DNA of 64,000 nt from LMUY01 sp965199105 (GCA_965199105.1 CBDAQO010000002.1:3968001-4032000); one strand, 5' to 3'. Shown: positions 23,006-31,726, counted from the stretch's first letter. Translations and numbers: made by a program. The notes: generated from the letters alone by a model not told the origin.

Positions 23006-25174
23006 ATGGACCAGCAGCCGGCACAGCCCGACGCCTTCTACATCCCGGCGACCGTATCGCTGCAGGAACGGCAGAGGCGCACCCTCAAGAGCGGCGACAC
23101 CTTCGGCGTGTTCGACCAGAGCGGCAACGTCCTGGGTGGCCCCAACAGCAGCGACGGCGTGTATTTCCGGGACACGCGGCATTTGTGCAAGCTCGGCCTG
23201 CTGGTGGGCGGCGAGAAGCCGATGCTGCTGAGCTCCTCCCTGCGCGACGACAACGCCGAGCTCACCTGCGACCTCGCCAACGGCGACATCTACGAGGACG
23301 GCCGGCTGATCCTCGAGCACGACCTGCTGCACATCCGCCGCTCACGTTTCCTGTGGGAGGGCGCCTGCTTCGAGCGGCTCTCGGTGCGCAGCTTCGCCGA
23401 CCAGCCCAAGCGCATCCGGCTCGAGCTGCTGTTCGAGGCCGACTTCACCGACCTGTTCGAATCCCGCGGCATGCACCGCAAGCGCCGCGGCGAGCAGCAT
23501 CCGCCGGAGGTGGGCAGCGACCGCGTGACGCTCTCGTACACCGGGCTAGACCAGCAGCGCCGCAGCACCCGGCTGCGCTTCGACCCCAAGCCCACCGAGA
23601 TCGAGGGCGGCCGCGTGGCGTTCGACCTGGAGCTCGCGGCTGGCGGGCGGCGGCTCATCTTCCTCGACATCGCCTGCGACCCGAGCGGCGAGCGCGAGCC
23701 GCCCCGGCGCAGCTTCCTGCGCTCGCTCTACGACGCGCGCCGCCGTCTGCGCGCCGAGAGCAGCAAGGCCGCGGCGGTCGCCACCTCCAACGAGGTGTTC
23801 AACGAGGCGATGCGGCGCGCCATTTGCGACCTCTATATGCTGGTGACCGACAAGGACACCGGCCCCTATCCCTATGCCGGCGTGCCCTGGTTCAGCGCCG
23901 CCTTCGGGCGGGACGCGCTGATCACCGCGTTGCAGACGCTCTGGCTGGACCCGCGGATCACCGCCGGCGTGCTGACCTACCTGGCCGCCAACCAGGCCAC
24001 CGAGGTCGACCGCGACGCCGACGCCGAGCCGGGCAAGATCCTGCATGAAGTGCGCCACGGCGAGATGGCGATGCTGCGCGAGGTGCCGTTCCGCCGCTAC
24101 TACGGCAGCGTCGACAGCACGCCGCTGTTCGTCATGCTGGCCGGCGCCTACCTCGAGCGCACCGGCGACCTCGAGACGGTCAATCGGCTGTGGCCCAACA
24201 TCATGGCCGCGCTGGACTGGATCGAGCACTACGGCGACCGGGATGGCGATGGCTTCGTGGAATACAGCCGCGCCACCGGCGAGGGCCTGGCCAACCAGGG
24301 CTGGAAGGACAGCTACGACAGCATCTCCCATGCCGACGGCTCGCTCGCCACCGGGTCGATCGCGCTGGCCGAGGTGCAGGGCTATGCCTACGCTGCCCGC
24401 CGCGCCGCCGCCGCCATTGCGCGCGCGTTGGGCGACATGGATCGCGCCACAGCGCTTGAGGCCCGCGCCGAGACGCTGAAGTCGGCGTTCGAAGCGGCGT
24501 TCTGGTGCGAGGAGCTGGGCACCTACGGCCTCGCCTTGGACGGGGCGAAGCAACTGTGCCGGGTGCGCGCCTCCAACGCCGGGCACCTGCTGTTCGCCGG
24601 CATCCTCAGCCCCGAACGCGGCCAGCAGGTGGCAACCCAGCTCATGTCCAGCCAGATGTACACCGGCTGGGGCATCCGCACGCTCGGGCTGGGCGAGGCG
24701 CGCTATAACCCGATCAGCTACCACAACGGCTCGGTCTGGCCGCACGACAACTCGCTGATCGCGCTCGGCATGGCGCGCTATGGCTGCAAGGCGGAGGCGG
24801 CGCGGCTGTTCGCCGGCATGTTCGACGCCTGCCGCAGCATCGACCTGCGCCGCCTGCCGGAGCTGTTCTGCGGCTTCCCGCGCCGCCGTGCCGAAGCGCC
24901 GACCAACTACCCGGTGGCGTGTTCGCCGCAAGCCTGGGCCGCCACCGCCCTGCCCGCCATGCTGCAGGCCTGCCTGGGGATGAGCTTCGACCCGGCGCAG
25001 CGCCTGGTGCGGTTCGACCGCCCGGTGCTGCCGCCCAGCCTGGCGGAGGTGACGGTGATGAACATCGAGCTGAACGACGCCCGCATCAGCGTGCGCTTCC
25101 ACCGCATGGGCGAGGAGGTGGCGATGAACGTGCTCGACCGCACCGGCGTGATCCACGCAACCCTCACGAGCTGA
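23006..25174 (+). CDS. Glycogen debranching enzyme-like amylo-alpha-1,6-glucosidase
   Basis: 722 residues from ATG 23006, with AAGGA seven bases upstream. The N-terminal beta-rich domain (about 20-230) resembles the bacterial debranching-enzyme N-terminal family (LKSGDTFGVFDQSGNV, YFRDTRHLC). The C-terminal part is an (alpha/alpha)6 barrel with PYAGVPWFSAAFGRD, ANQGWKDSYDSI and Y-H-N-G-S-V-W-P-H-D-N-S-L, the features of amylo-1,6-glucosidase/GH15-like enzymes. The Asp residues in GRDALIT and GWKDSYD and the acidic residues near H-D-N are the probable catalytic and substrate-binding positions. No glycogen synthesis genes are nearby, so the natural glycan may be another alpha-glucan or trehalose-like polymer. 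Confidence 0.85.
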   Translation: MDQQPAQPDAFYIPATVSLQERQRRTLKSGDTFGVFDQSGNVLGGPNSSDGVYFRDTRHLCKLGLLVGGEKPMLLSSSLRDDNAELTCDLANGDIYEDGRLILEHDLLHIRRSRFLWEGACFERLSVRSFADQPKRIRLELLFEADFTDLFESRGMHRKRRGEQHPPEVGSDRVTLSYTGLDQQRRSTRLRFDPKPTEIEGGRVAFDLELAAGGRRLIFLDIACDPSGEREPPRRSFLRSLYDARRRLRAESSKAAAVATSNEVFNEAMRRAICDLYMLVTDKDTGPYPYAGVPWFSAAFGRDALITALQTLWLDPRITAGVLTYLAANQATEVDRDADAEPGKILHEVRHGEMAMLREVPFRRYYGSVDSTPLFVMLAGAYLERTGDLETVNRLWPNIMAALDWIEHYGDRDGDGFVEYSRATGEGLANQGWKDSYDSISHADGSLATGSIALAEVQGYAYAARRAAAAIARALGDMDRATALEARAETLKSAFEAAFWCEELGTYGLALDGAKQLCRVRASNAGHLLFAGILSPERGQQVATQLMSSQMYTGWGIRTLGLGEARYNPISYHNGSVWPHDNSLIALGMARYGCKAEAARLFAGMFDACRSIDLRRLPELFCGFPRRRAEAPTNYPVACSPQAWAATALPAMLQACLGMSFDPAQRLVRFDRPVLPPSLAEVTVMNIELNDARISVRFHRMGEEVAMNVLDRTGVIHATLTS

Positions 25175-25230
25175 TGGCCGGCGCCTGCGGGTGAGTTGAC
25201 GGCGGCACCTTCCTACGGGAGGGTGCGGCC

Positions 25231-25395
25231 ATGACAATGCGCCTGACCCTTGCCGCGTTGGCTTTCATCGCCGTGATCGCGACGGCCGCCTGCAACGGTG
25301 TGGACCTGGGCGACAACCCCGGGCCGGACGTCGGCAAGCAGACCGGCCCGCTGACGGCGCTTCCCGCGCACCTGAAGAATGGCGGCTCCGAGTAG
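25231..25395 (+). CDS. Small lipoprotein, unknown function
   Basis: 54 residues from ATG 25231, preceded by GGGAGG (25218-25223) at good spacing. The N-terminus is a lipoprotein signal peptide, MRLTLAALAFIAVIAT with lipobox TAAC. The mature part is about 34 residues with GDNPGPDVGKQTGPLTALP and no known domain. The coding end overlaps the next gene by 17 bases. A hypothetical but well-formed small gene. Confidence 0.7.
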   Translation: MTMRLTLAALAFIAVIATAACNGVDLGDNPGPDVGKQTGPLTALPAHLKNGGSE

Positions 25396-26098
25396 GGCGA
25401 ACGGGCCGGGCGTGGCAGAAACGGCCGCCGTGACGCGAGACCTCTACCAAGGCCGCCAGCCACTGCCCCGGCCGAAGCTGCTGCTCTACACCCTGGCGGT
25501 CGCGATCGGCGCCTGGGCCGTGCTGCGCCACAGCCTGCGCGTGGCGCCGCTGGACGGCTTCTGTTTCGCCGCCTTGATCACCGCCGGGTTCTACGTGCTG
25601 GCGAAGCACCGGCTGGGCCTGTCGTATCAAGCCGAGGTGGTCCGCGACGGCCGCGCCGCGCTGCTGCCCTTCCTGCAGAACGCCCCGGTCCATCTCGACC
25701 TTGCGGCGGTGCCATCGATGACCCGGCGCGGGCCCGTGGTGACGGGAGCGGGCTTCGACGGCGCCTGGCTCTACATCGTGGAAGACGGCGTCGCCGCGCG
25801 CATTCCCGGGGCGCTCATCCGCAAGTGGCAATGGGCGATCGAGACCTATCAGAGCCAGGAGGTGCGTGTGAACGTCTCGGTGAACGGCGGCGTGGTGTCT
25901 CCCGCAGTCCCGGACTTCGCCCGCTCGGCCGCGATCACCCGCGGCCTGGTGATGGCGAAGCTGGCAAGCGGCCTGACGGTGCAGGTCGCCGACGTGAGCA
26001 AGCCCTCCTGGCGGTTCACCACCGACGACCGTGCGGTGTTGGAGAAGTGGCACGAAATCCTCACGCAGGTTAGCGAAGGCAAGTTAGTTGCCGGTTAA
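25379..26098 (+). CDS. Membrane-anchored hypothetical protein
   Basis: 239 residues from ATG 25379; GTG 25412 is an in-frame alternative that would avoid overlap with the preceding lipoprotein. Two hydrophobic segments near the N-terminus, LLLYTLAVAIGAWAVL and DGFCFAALITAGFYVLA (about residues 35-75), are followed by a soluble region of about 160 residues without recognisable motifs. The C-terminal part has a predicted alpha/beta mix (DGAWLYIVEDGVAARIPGALI) and ends in a helical EKWHEILTQVSEGK. Function not recognised. It precedes the Liv-type transporter. Confidence 0.6.
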   Translation: MAAPSRANGPGVAETAAVTRDLYQGRQPLPRPKLLLYTLAVAIGAWAVLRHSLRVAPLDGFCFAALITAGFYVLAKHRLGLSYQAEVVRDGRAALLPFLQNAPVHLDLAAVPSMTRRGPVVTGAGFDGAWLYIVEDGVAARIPGALIRKWQWAIETYQSQEVRVNVSVNGGVVSPAVPDFARSAAITRGLVMAKLASGLTVQVADVSKPSWRFTTDDRAVLEKWHEILTQVSEGKLVAG

Positions 26099-26123
26099 CG
26101 ACCTGGTATAGACGCGGCCAGCC

Positions 26124-26168
26124 ATGCCGCCTGAGCACCGTCCCATGCCACACCGCGCCGCCGTTTGA
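26124..26168 (+). CDS. Possible 14-codon upstream leader ORF coupled to livG
   Basis: ATG 26124 opens a 14-residue frame (MPPEHRPMPHRAAV) that ends at TGA 26166-26168. That stop overlaps the TTG start of the ATPase gene in a TTGA arrangement. The ATPase start has no ribosome binding site of its own, so re-initiation after this ORF would explain how it is translated. A TATAGA box at 26107-26112 lies just upstream. The peptide has no runs of one amino acid that would point to attenuation. Confidence 0.35.
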   Translation: MPPEHRPMPHRAAV

Positions 26169-26926
26169 CGCCGCTGCTCAGCGTGCGCGGGCTGACGCGC
26201 AGCTTCTACGGGGTGCATGCCCTCAATGGCGTCGACCTGGACGTGCGCGCGGGCACCATCACCGCGCTGATCGGGCCGAACGGCGCGGGCAAGACCACCG
26301 CCTTCCAGTGCATCTCCGGCGTGGTGCGGCCCGATGGCGGCCGCGTGGTGTTCGACGGCCAGGAGGTGACCGGCTGGCGCCCCGACCGCATCACCCGCGC
26401 CGGGTTGACACGCACGTTCCAGATCGCCCGCGGCATCCCGCGCCTTTCCGTGCTGGAGAACCTGCTGCTCTATGCGCAGGCGCTGCCCGGGGAACGGCTG
26501 TGGCCGGCGCTCACCGGCGGCGGGCGGCGCTCGGAGCGGGCGGCGCTGGATCGCGCGTGGGACATCTGCCGCCGGCTGAACCTGCTGGCGGTGGCCAACA
26601 ACCCGGCGGCGGCGCTGTCGGGCGGGCAGAAGAAGCTGCTCGAGATCGGCCGCGCCCTGATGGCCCAGCCCCGCATGATCCTGCTGGACGAGCCGATCGC
26701 CGGGGTGAACCCCACGTTGGCCGAGGACATCGCCGACCGCCTGCGCGCGCTGCGCGACGAGGGCGTGACGTTCCTGGTGATCGAGCACCACATGGACCTG
26801 ATCGCCCGCCTGTGCGACCCGGTGATCGTGATGGCGGAAGGGCGCCGGCTCACCCAGGGCGCCTTTGCCGCCGTGCAGGACGACCCGGCGGTGCAGGAGG
26901 CCTACATGGGCAAGCGCCGGTGGTGA
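26165..26926 (+). CDS. livG: ABC transporter ATP-binding protein, LivG type
   Basis: 253 residues from TTG 26165. Walker A GPNGAGKTT, Q-loop F-Q-I-A-R, signature LSGGQKK, Walker B RMILLDEP and H-loop VIEHHMD. The long insert after the Q-loop (LPGERLWPALTGGG) and the I-A-G-V-N-P-T segment are typical of LivG of branched-chain amino acid/urea/amide transporters. With LivF it forms the ATPase dimer of the importer. Its stop overlaps the start of livF (GTGA). The gene order here, G-F-binding protein-H-M, differs from E. coli livKHMGF. Confidence 0.9.
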   Translation: MTPLLSVRGLTRSFYGVHALNGVDLDVRAGTITALIGPNGAGKTTAFQCISGVVRPDGGRVVFDGQEVTGWRPDRITRAGLTRTFQIARGIPRLSVLENLLLYAQALPGERLWPALTGGGRRSERAALDRAWDICRRLNLLAVANNPAAALSGGQKKLLEIGRALMAQPRMILLDEPIAGVNPTLAEDIADRLRALRDEGVTFLVIEHHMDLIARLCDPVIVMAEGRRLTQGAFAAVQDDPAVQEAYMGKRRW

Positions 26927-27630
26927 GCCTGCTGCAGGCGGACGGCCTGGTGTGCGGCTATGGTGCCGCGGACGAAATCCTGAAGGGCGCCCAGTTGCAT
27001 GTGGCGCCGGGTCAGTTGGTGGCCATCGTGGGGCCGAACGGGGCCGGCAAGTCCACCCTGCTGAAGGCGGTGGCCGGGCTGCTGCCGCTGAAAGCCGGCG
27101 CCATCATGCTGGAGGGCGCCGCGCTGCACGGCCTGTCGGCGCGGGAGCGGGCGCGGCGGGGCGTGGCCTTCGTGCCGCAGGAAGCCAACATCTTCCCCAG
27201 CATGACGGTGCGGGAGAACCTCGAAATCGGCGGCTTCCTGCGCCGCGGCGCGGCCAGCGCGCAAGTGGAGGCGTTGTTCGCGCGCTTTCCCATGCTCGCC
27301 GCCAAGCGCCGCCACGCCGCGCGCACCCTCTCCGGCGGGCAGCGCCAGGTGCTGGCGATGGCGATGGCGCTGATGGTGCAGCCCCGCCTGCTGCTGCTGG
27401 ACGAACCCTCCGCCGGGCTCTCCCCCAAGGCCGCGGAGGCGCTGTTCGGCGACATTGTGGCCATCCACGCCGAGGGCATCGCGATTGCCATGGTGGAGCA
27501 GAACGCGCACGAGGCGCTGGCCATCGCCGACACCGCCGTGGTGCTGGTGGATGGCCGCACCGCCCGCGCCGGGCCGGCCGCCGCCCTGGCCGCCGACCCG
27601 GATGTGCGGCGGCTGTTCCTGGGCGGGTAG
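26923..27630 (+). CDS. livF: ABC transporter ATP-binding protein, LivF type
   Basis: 235 residues from GTG 26923, overlapping livG. Walker A GPNGAGKSTLL, the LivF-type V-P-Q-E-A-N-I-F-P-S-M-T-V-R-E-N-L-E Q-loop, signature LSGGQRQ, Walker B LLLLDEPSAGLSP, and the E-Q-N-A H-loop-region motif of LivF (V-E-Q-N-A-H) in place of a plain H. Second ATPase subunit of the same importer. The substrate is set by the binding protein encoded next. Confidence 0.9.
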   Translation: MSLLQADGLVCGYGAADEILKGAQLHVAPGQLVAIVGPNGAGKSTLLKAVAGLLPLKAGAIMLEGAALHGLSARERARRGVAFVPQEANIFPSMTVRENLEIGGFLRRGAASAQVEALFARFPMLAAKRRHAARTLSGGQRQVLAMAMALMVQPRLLLLDEPSAGLSPKAAEALFGDIVAIHAEGIAIAMVEQNAHEALAIADTAVVLVDGRTARAGPAAALAADPDVRRLFLGG

Positions 27631-27691
27631 CCAAGGCATGGTCGTTGGGAACCGGTCTGGACCAGGCGGCCGCAAACAGGAGAGAGCACGG

Positions 27692-28876
27692 ATGACAGCG
27701 ACACGGCGCGCGGTTTTGGCGGGGATGGCGGCCGCTCCGTTGGCGGCGCGCGCGGCCCGGGCGCAGTCCGCCCCGATCCCGATCGGCTCGATCACGCCGC
27801 AAACCGGCTCTGGCGGCAGCTATGGGCCACCGATGGTGAAGGTGGCCGCGGCCGTGGTGGCCGAGGTGAACGCGGCGGGCGGCGTGCTGGGGCGCCCGTT
27901 GGCCCTGTTCAGCGAGGACGACGAGACCAACCCCGACGCCGGCGTGCGCGCCGCCCGCAAGCTGATCGACGTAAACCAGGTGGTGGCCGTGGTCGGAACC
28001 TGGGCGAGCGCGGTCACCACCGCGGTGGCGCCGCTGTGTTGGGAGAGCAGGACCATGCTCTTCACCGTGTCGGGCGCGGACTCGATCACCAAGCTGCCGG
28101 CGCAGGGCTACATCATCCGCACCCAGCCGAACACCGCCCTGCAGTCCCAGCGCGCCGGCCAGTTCCTGCTGCAGCAGGGCGCCAAGCGAGTGTTCGCGCT
28201 CTCCGCCCAGACGCCGTTCGCGGTGGACGTCTACAACACGCTGGGTGAGGAGTTGGGCAAAGGCGGCGCCGCCACCGCCGGCAACGTGATCTACGACGCC
28301 AGCAAGTCCTCGTTCCGCTCCGAGGTGGAGGCGGCGCTCAAGGCCCAGCCGGACGCGATCTTCCTCAACAGCTACACGCCCGACCTGATCGTGCTGCTGC
28401 GCGAGCTCTACCGGCAGGGCTTCGACGGCAAGAAGCTCACTTTCGGCTACGCGGCCAACGCCAAGCTGCTGGACGCGCTGCCGGCGGACGTGACCGAGGG
28501 GCTGCTGAGCTTCGCCCCCTCGCCCGACCTCGGCAGCCCGGCCTATGCCCGCGTGAAGCAAATTCTGGCCGCCGAGCCCGACCCGTATTCCTGCCAGGTC
28601 TACGACCATGTCTCGCTGGTGGCGCTGTCGCTGGCCAAGGCGGGCACGGCGTCCGGCGCGGCGATCCATGACGCGGTGCGCGCGGTGAGCCAGGGCGACG
28701 GCCAGCGCGTGACGAGTGCCACGGAGGGGTTGCAACATCTGGCGGCCGGCCAGGCGGTGAACTACGACGGCGCTTCGGGCCCGTGCGACTTCCTGCCCTC
28801 GGGCGACATCACCACCTGCAAGTTCCGCTTCGAGCAAGTCCGCGCCGGGCACTACCAATTGCTGTCGGTCTCTTGA
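27692..28876 (+). CDS. ABC transporter substrate-binding protein, branched-chain amino acid/amide type
   Basis: 394 residues from ATG 27692, with CAGGAG upstream. The N-terminus is a Tat-like signal (TRRAVLAGMAAAPLAARAARAQ) with a probable cleavage after A-R-A-Q. The mature protein is a type I periplasmic binding protein (Peripla_BP_6): I-P-I-G-S-I-T-P-Q-T-G at the N-lobe ligand site and V-V-A-V-V-G-T-W-A-S-A-V-T in the hinge region. The ligand cannot be read from sequence; branched-chain amino acids, amides or aromatic acids are all possible. It sits between the ATPase and permease genes. Confidence 0.88.
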   Translation: MTATRRAVLAGMAAAPLAARAARAQSAPIPIGSITPQTGSGGSYGPPMVKVAAAVVAEVNAAGGVLGRPLALFSEDDETNPDAGVRAARKLIDVNQVVAVVGTWASAVTTAVAPLCWESRTMLFTVSGADSITKLPAQGYIIRTQPNTALQSQRAGQFLLQQGAKRVFALSAQTPFAVDVYNTLGEELGKGGAATAGNVIYDASKSSFRSEVEAALKAQPDAIFLNSYTPDLIVLLRELYRQGFDGKKLTFGYAANAKLLDALPADVTEGLLSFAPSPDLGSPAYARVKQILAAEPDPYSCQVYDHVSLVALSLAKAGTASGAAIHDAVRAVSQGDGQRVTSATEGLQHLAAGQAVNYDGASGPCDFLPSGDITTCKFRFEQVRAGHYQLLSVS

Positions 28877-28897
28877 GCGGGAGGATGAGTTGCGGCG

Positions 28898-29773
28898 ATG
28901 CGTGACCTGCTGCAGCTCCTGCTCAACGGGCTGATGGCCGGCGCCGTGCTCGCCGCCCCGGCGATTGGGCTTAGCGCCATTTACGCCGTGCTGCGCTTCC
29001 CCAACTTCGCCGTGGGCGGGATGGCGACCATCGGCGCCTATGCCGGCTACGTCGCCAACACCGCGCTGCACTGGCCGGCGGCGCTTTGCCTGCTGGTGGC
29101 CTTCCTCGCCGCCGGGCTGGCCGGCGTGGCGGCGGACGAGACGATGCTGCGCCAGCTCCGCCGCACCGGGGCGCTGACGGCGGCCATCGCCTCCATCGCG
29201 CTGAACATCGTGATCGAGAACGCCATCCGCTTCGGCTTCGGCAACGACCTGCGCGGCTACGACCTGCCGGTGCTGCGGGATTGGCATTTCGGCCCGCCCG
29301 GGCTGCGCTTGAGCCTGGGGCCGCAACAGGCCGCCGACGCCGCCTGCGCCGCCGCGGCCATGGCCGTGCTGTTCCTGTTCCTCGGCTTCACCCGCACCGG
29401 CAAGATGATGCGCGCCGTGGCCGACAACCCGGCGCTCGCAGCGCTGAAGGGGATTGATTCCGGGTTGGTGGCGCGGCTGGCGAGCTTCCTCGGCATGGGG
29501 CTGGCGGGCTTCGGCGGCATGTTGATCGGGCTCGACACCTCGATCGACCCGCTCACCGGCTTCAACGTGATGCTCTCCGTGTTCGCCGCCGCCGTGGTGG
29601 GGGGCTTAGGCAGCATCCTGGGGGCGGTCGCGGGCGCCTTCGTGGTAGGGGTGGGCGAGGAGATGTCGGTCGCGGTGGTGCCGCCCTCCTACCGCTCGGC
29701 GGTCGGGTTCGCCGCCATCGTGCTGGTGCTGCTGCTGCGCCCGCGCGGGCTGCTGGGCGAGCGGGCGGCCTAG
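28898..29773 (+). CDS. livH: Branched-chain amino acid-type ABC transporter permease, LivH type
   Basis: 291 residues, about eight transmembrane segments. Family features are L-L-N-G-L-M-A-G-A-V-L-A near the start, the G-x-x-M-R-A-V-A-D-N-P-A-L-A segment that corresponds to the EAA-like coupling loop, and the V-L-S-V-F-A-A-A-V-V-G-G-L-G-S-I-x-G-A-V-A-G-A-x-x-V-G block near the C-terminus. Forms the channel with LivM, whose start follows the stop directly (no gap). Confidence 0.9.
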   Translation: MRDLLQLLLNGLMAGAVLAAPAIGLSAIYAVLRFPNFAVGGMATIGAYAGYVANTALHWPAALCLLVAFLAAGLAGVAADETMLRQLRRTGALTAAIASIALNIVIENAIRFGFGNDLRGYDLPVLRDWHFGPPGLRLSLGPQQAADAACAAAAMAVLFLFLGFTRTGKMMRAVADNPALAALKGIDSGLVARLASFLGMGLAGFGGMLIGLDTSIDPLTGFNVMLSVFAAAVVGGLGSILGAVAGAFVVGVGEEMSVAVVPPSYRSAVGFAAIVLVLLLRPRGLLGERAA

Positions 29774-30712
29774 GTGGCGAACTACCTGCTCGCGCTGAGC
29801 GTGTTCGCCGGACTTTACGCGCTGATGGCGCTGGGCCTGAACCTGATTTGGGGCCTGGCTGGCATGGTCAACCTCGGGCTCGCCGGCTTCTACCTGGTGG
29901 GCGCCTATGCCGCCGCGCTGCTCACCGTGCGGCTGCATGCGCCGATCTGGGCGGCCTGGCTGGCGGCCAGCGTGGCCAGCGCGGTGCTCGGCGCGGCGCT
30001 GGCGGGGCTCACCGCGCGGTTGCGGGGGGACTACCTGGCCATCGTGACGCTCGGTTTGGCCGAAGTGCTGCGCCTGGCCGCCACCAACGAGACCTGGCTC
30101 ACCAACGGCAGCGACGGCATCAGCGCGGTCCCGGGCCTGGGCCGCGGCGCGCTGTCCTCCACCGGGTTCAACCTGGTCTCGGCCGCCATCGTGTGGGCGG
30201 CGGTGGCGCTGGCGGCCTGGGGGCTGGCGCGGCTGGCGGCGGCGCCGTTCGGCCGCGTGCTGCGGGCGGTGCGCGAGGACGAGACGGTCGCCATGGTGGC
30301 CGGCAAGCGCACGCTGCTGTTCAAGGTGCAGGCGTTCGCCATCGGCTCGGGCGTGATCGGCCTGGCCGGGGCGCTCTATGCCCAGTTCAACGCCTACGTG
30401 GCGCCGGACGCGTTCGGGCCGCTGATCACCATCTACGTCGTGCTGGCGCTCACCCTGGGCGGCACCGGCACCATTGCGGGCGCCTTGCTGGGCGCCGTGG
30501 TCGTGGTGGCGCTGATGGAGGGCACGCGCTTCCTCGCCGCCGCCTTGCCCGGGCTGTCCCCGGTGCAGGTGGCCTCGGTGCGGGAGGGCGCGATCGGCGC
30601 CGCGCTGATCCTGATCCTGCGCTTGCGGCCGAACGGATTGCTGCCGGAGCGCCCGCGGCGCTACCCGAAGCAGGCTGCAACCATCGCACCACCCTTGGGG
30701 AGGACACCATGA
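29774..30712 (+). CDS. livM: Branched-chain amino acid-type ABC transporter permease, LivM type
   Basis: 312 residues from GTG 29774, abutting the livH stop. Recognised by L-M-A-L-G-L-N-L-I-W-G-L-A-G-M-V-N-L-G-L-A-G-F, the R-G-D-Y-L-A-I-V-T-L-G-L-A-E-V segment with following T-N-G-S-D-G-I motif, and G-R-V-L-R-A-V-R-E-D-E-T-V-A as coupling loop. About nine membrane segments. The stop overlaps the start of the next gene (ATGA), so the GAF protein is part of the operon. Confidence 0.9.
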   Translation: MANYLLALSVFAGLYALMALGLNLIWGLAGMVNLGLAGFYLVGAYAAALLTVRLHAPIWAAWLAASVASAVLGAALAGLTARLRGDYLAIVTLGLAEVLRLAATNETWLTNGSDGISAVPGLGRGALSSTGFNLVSAAIVWAAVALAAWGLARLAAAPFGRVLRAVREDETVAMVAGKRTLLFKVQAFAIGSGVIGLAGALYAQFNAYVAPDAFGPLITIYVVLALTLGGTGTIAGALLGAVVVVALMEGTRFLAAALPGLSPVQVASVREGAIGAALILILRLRPNGLLPERPRRYPKQAATIAPPLGRTP

Positions 30713-31194
30713 CCCACGCGCTGACCGACACCTTGATCGCCGCCCATGCCGAGGCGGACCAGCCCGGCGCCAGCTTGCGCGCGCTGGATGCGGCGCTCGC
30801 GCAGTCACCGGGCCACATCCTGTTCACCGTGCTGATCAGTCATCCGGGCTTGCTGCAGAACGAGCGCTTCTACAGCAACAAGCCGGCCGAATACCCGGTG
30901 GGCGGGAGCAAGCCGATCACCGATTCGCCCTGGATGCGGCGGGTGATCCGCGAAGGCCTGCCCTATATCGGCCGCACCCGCGAGGACATCCGGGACGTGT
31001 TCTTCGACTACGAGCTGATCTGGTCGCTCGGCTGCGAGAGCGTGCTGAACTACCCGGTGCGCTGGCGCGGCCAGACCGTGGGCACGCTCAACCTGCTGCA
31101 TCGCGCCGGCTACTACGACGAGGCGCAGGTGCCGGAGGTGGCCGTCCTGGCGCACCTGGCGCTGCCGGCGCTGCTGCTGATCTCGCGGCAATAG
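30709..31194 (+). CDS. GAF domain protein linked to the Liv-type transporter
   Basis: 161 residues from ATG 30709, overlapping livM, with GGGGAGG nicely spaced upstream. A single GAF domain fills most of the length: F-T-V-L-I-S near residue 40, a helical ligand-pocket region with R-F-Y-S-N-K-P, and the closing L-G-C-E-S-V-L-N-Y-P-V-R-W-R-G-Q-T-V-G-T-L-N-L-L-H-R pattern typical of the fold. There is no kinase, cyclase or DNA-binding domain, so it probably senses a small molecule, perhaps the imported compound. A single cysteine in L-G-C-E-S is notable because some GAF proteins bind ligands by cysteine. Confidence 0.8.
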   Translation: MTHALTDTLIAAHAEADQPGASLRALDAALAQSPGHILFTVLISHPGLLQNERFYSNKPAEYPVGGSKPITDSPWMRRVIREGLPYIGRTREDIRDVFFDYELIWSLGCESVLNYPVRWRGQTVGTLNLLHRAGYYDEAQVPEVAVLAHLALPALLLISRQ

Positions 31195-31235
31195 GTTAGG
31201 CTCGGCCTCAGTCACGCTGATCGGTAGACATGCTC

Positions 31236-31294
31236 GCCAAAATAAAGAGCTAGACCATGGCCGGCGACTCTATCTGAGCCGGTCTTGGTCTAGC
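31236..31294 (-). terminator. Intrinsic terminator of fliX
   Basis: On the minus strand a 17-bp stem (31278-31294 with 31249-31265, one mismatch and one G-U) closes a 12-base loop and is followed by the T-rich tail TCTTTATTTTGG (31237-31248). The fliX stop codon lies inside the first arm. On the plus strand the stem follows the GAF gene but has no T-tract there. Confidence 0.72.
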
Positions 31295-31691
31295 GGCCAC
31301 GGCGGGCGAGCTCCACCCGGGCCCGCAGCGTGATGCTGCCGACCAGGCCGGCAAGCGCCGGGTCGGACGCCTCGGGGCAGGTTTCCACCAGGGTGGCCAG
31401 GCGGCCCAGCGCATCTTCCAGCCCGCCCTCCCCCAACAGCAGGCGCTGCAACTCGGCCAGGGCTTGCAGCAGCGCCTGGCCGTGGCGCTTGGCCTTGCGG
31501 TCCCGCCCGGTAGCATCCTCGAACTCCTGCAACTGCAGCAGGGAGTCGAGTGCTGCGGCCGGCGCGGCGGCGGCCGGCCCACCGACGGCCGCCCCCCCGC
31601 CCGACACCGCAAAGCCCGCGCCCGCAGCCGCTTGCCGCCGCGGCGCGGCAATCGCGGCCGACGGGCCGTTGATTCCGGAAACGTTTACCAT
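31290..31691 (-). CDS. fliX: Flagellar assembly regulator FliX
   Basis: 133 residues from ATG 31691; a longer frame to 31736 exists. FliX is an alphaproteobacterial protein that monitors early flagellar assembly and regulates FlbD, the activator of sigma-54 flagellar promoters (known from Caulobacter). The family N-terminus V-x-x-I-x-G-P, the Ala/Gly/Pro-rich linker (residues 15-48), the hydrophobic LDSLLQLQE and the KRHGQALLQALAELQRLLL helix are all present. It diverges from flgI, whose upstream region carries a good sigma-54 promoter, consistent with this role. Confidence 0.85.
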   Translation of the reverse strand: MVNVSGINGPSAAIAAPRRQAAAGAGFAVSGGGAAVGGPAAAAPAAALDSLLQLQEFEDATGRDRKAKRHGQALLQALAELQRLLLGEGGLEDALGRLATLVETCPEASDPALAGLVGSITLRARVELARRGR

Positions 31692-31726
31692 TGGCACTGC
31701 ATCATTGGCCGGCTCCTTCTGTCCAC

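Noticed and set aside
27104..29326. Very long minus-strand open frame (740 codons) opposite the transporter genes
   Set aside because: It is a shadow of the plus-strand Liv genes in GC-rich DNA, with no domain, no ribosome binding site and His/Arg/Gly-rich composition. Similar long antisense frames opposite parC, the RND pump, the kinase fusion and infB were rejected for the same reason.
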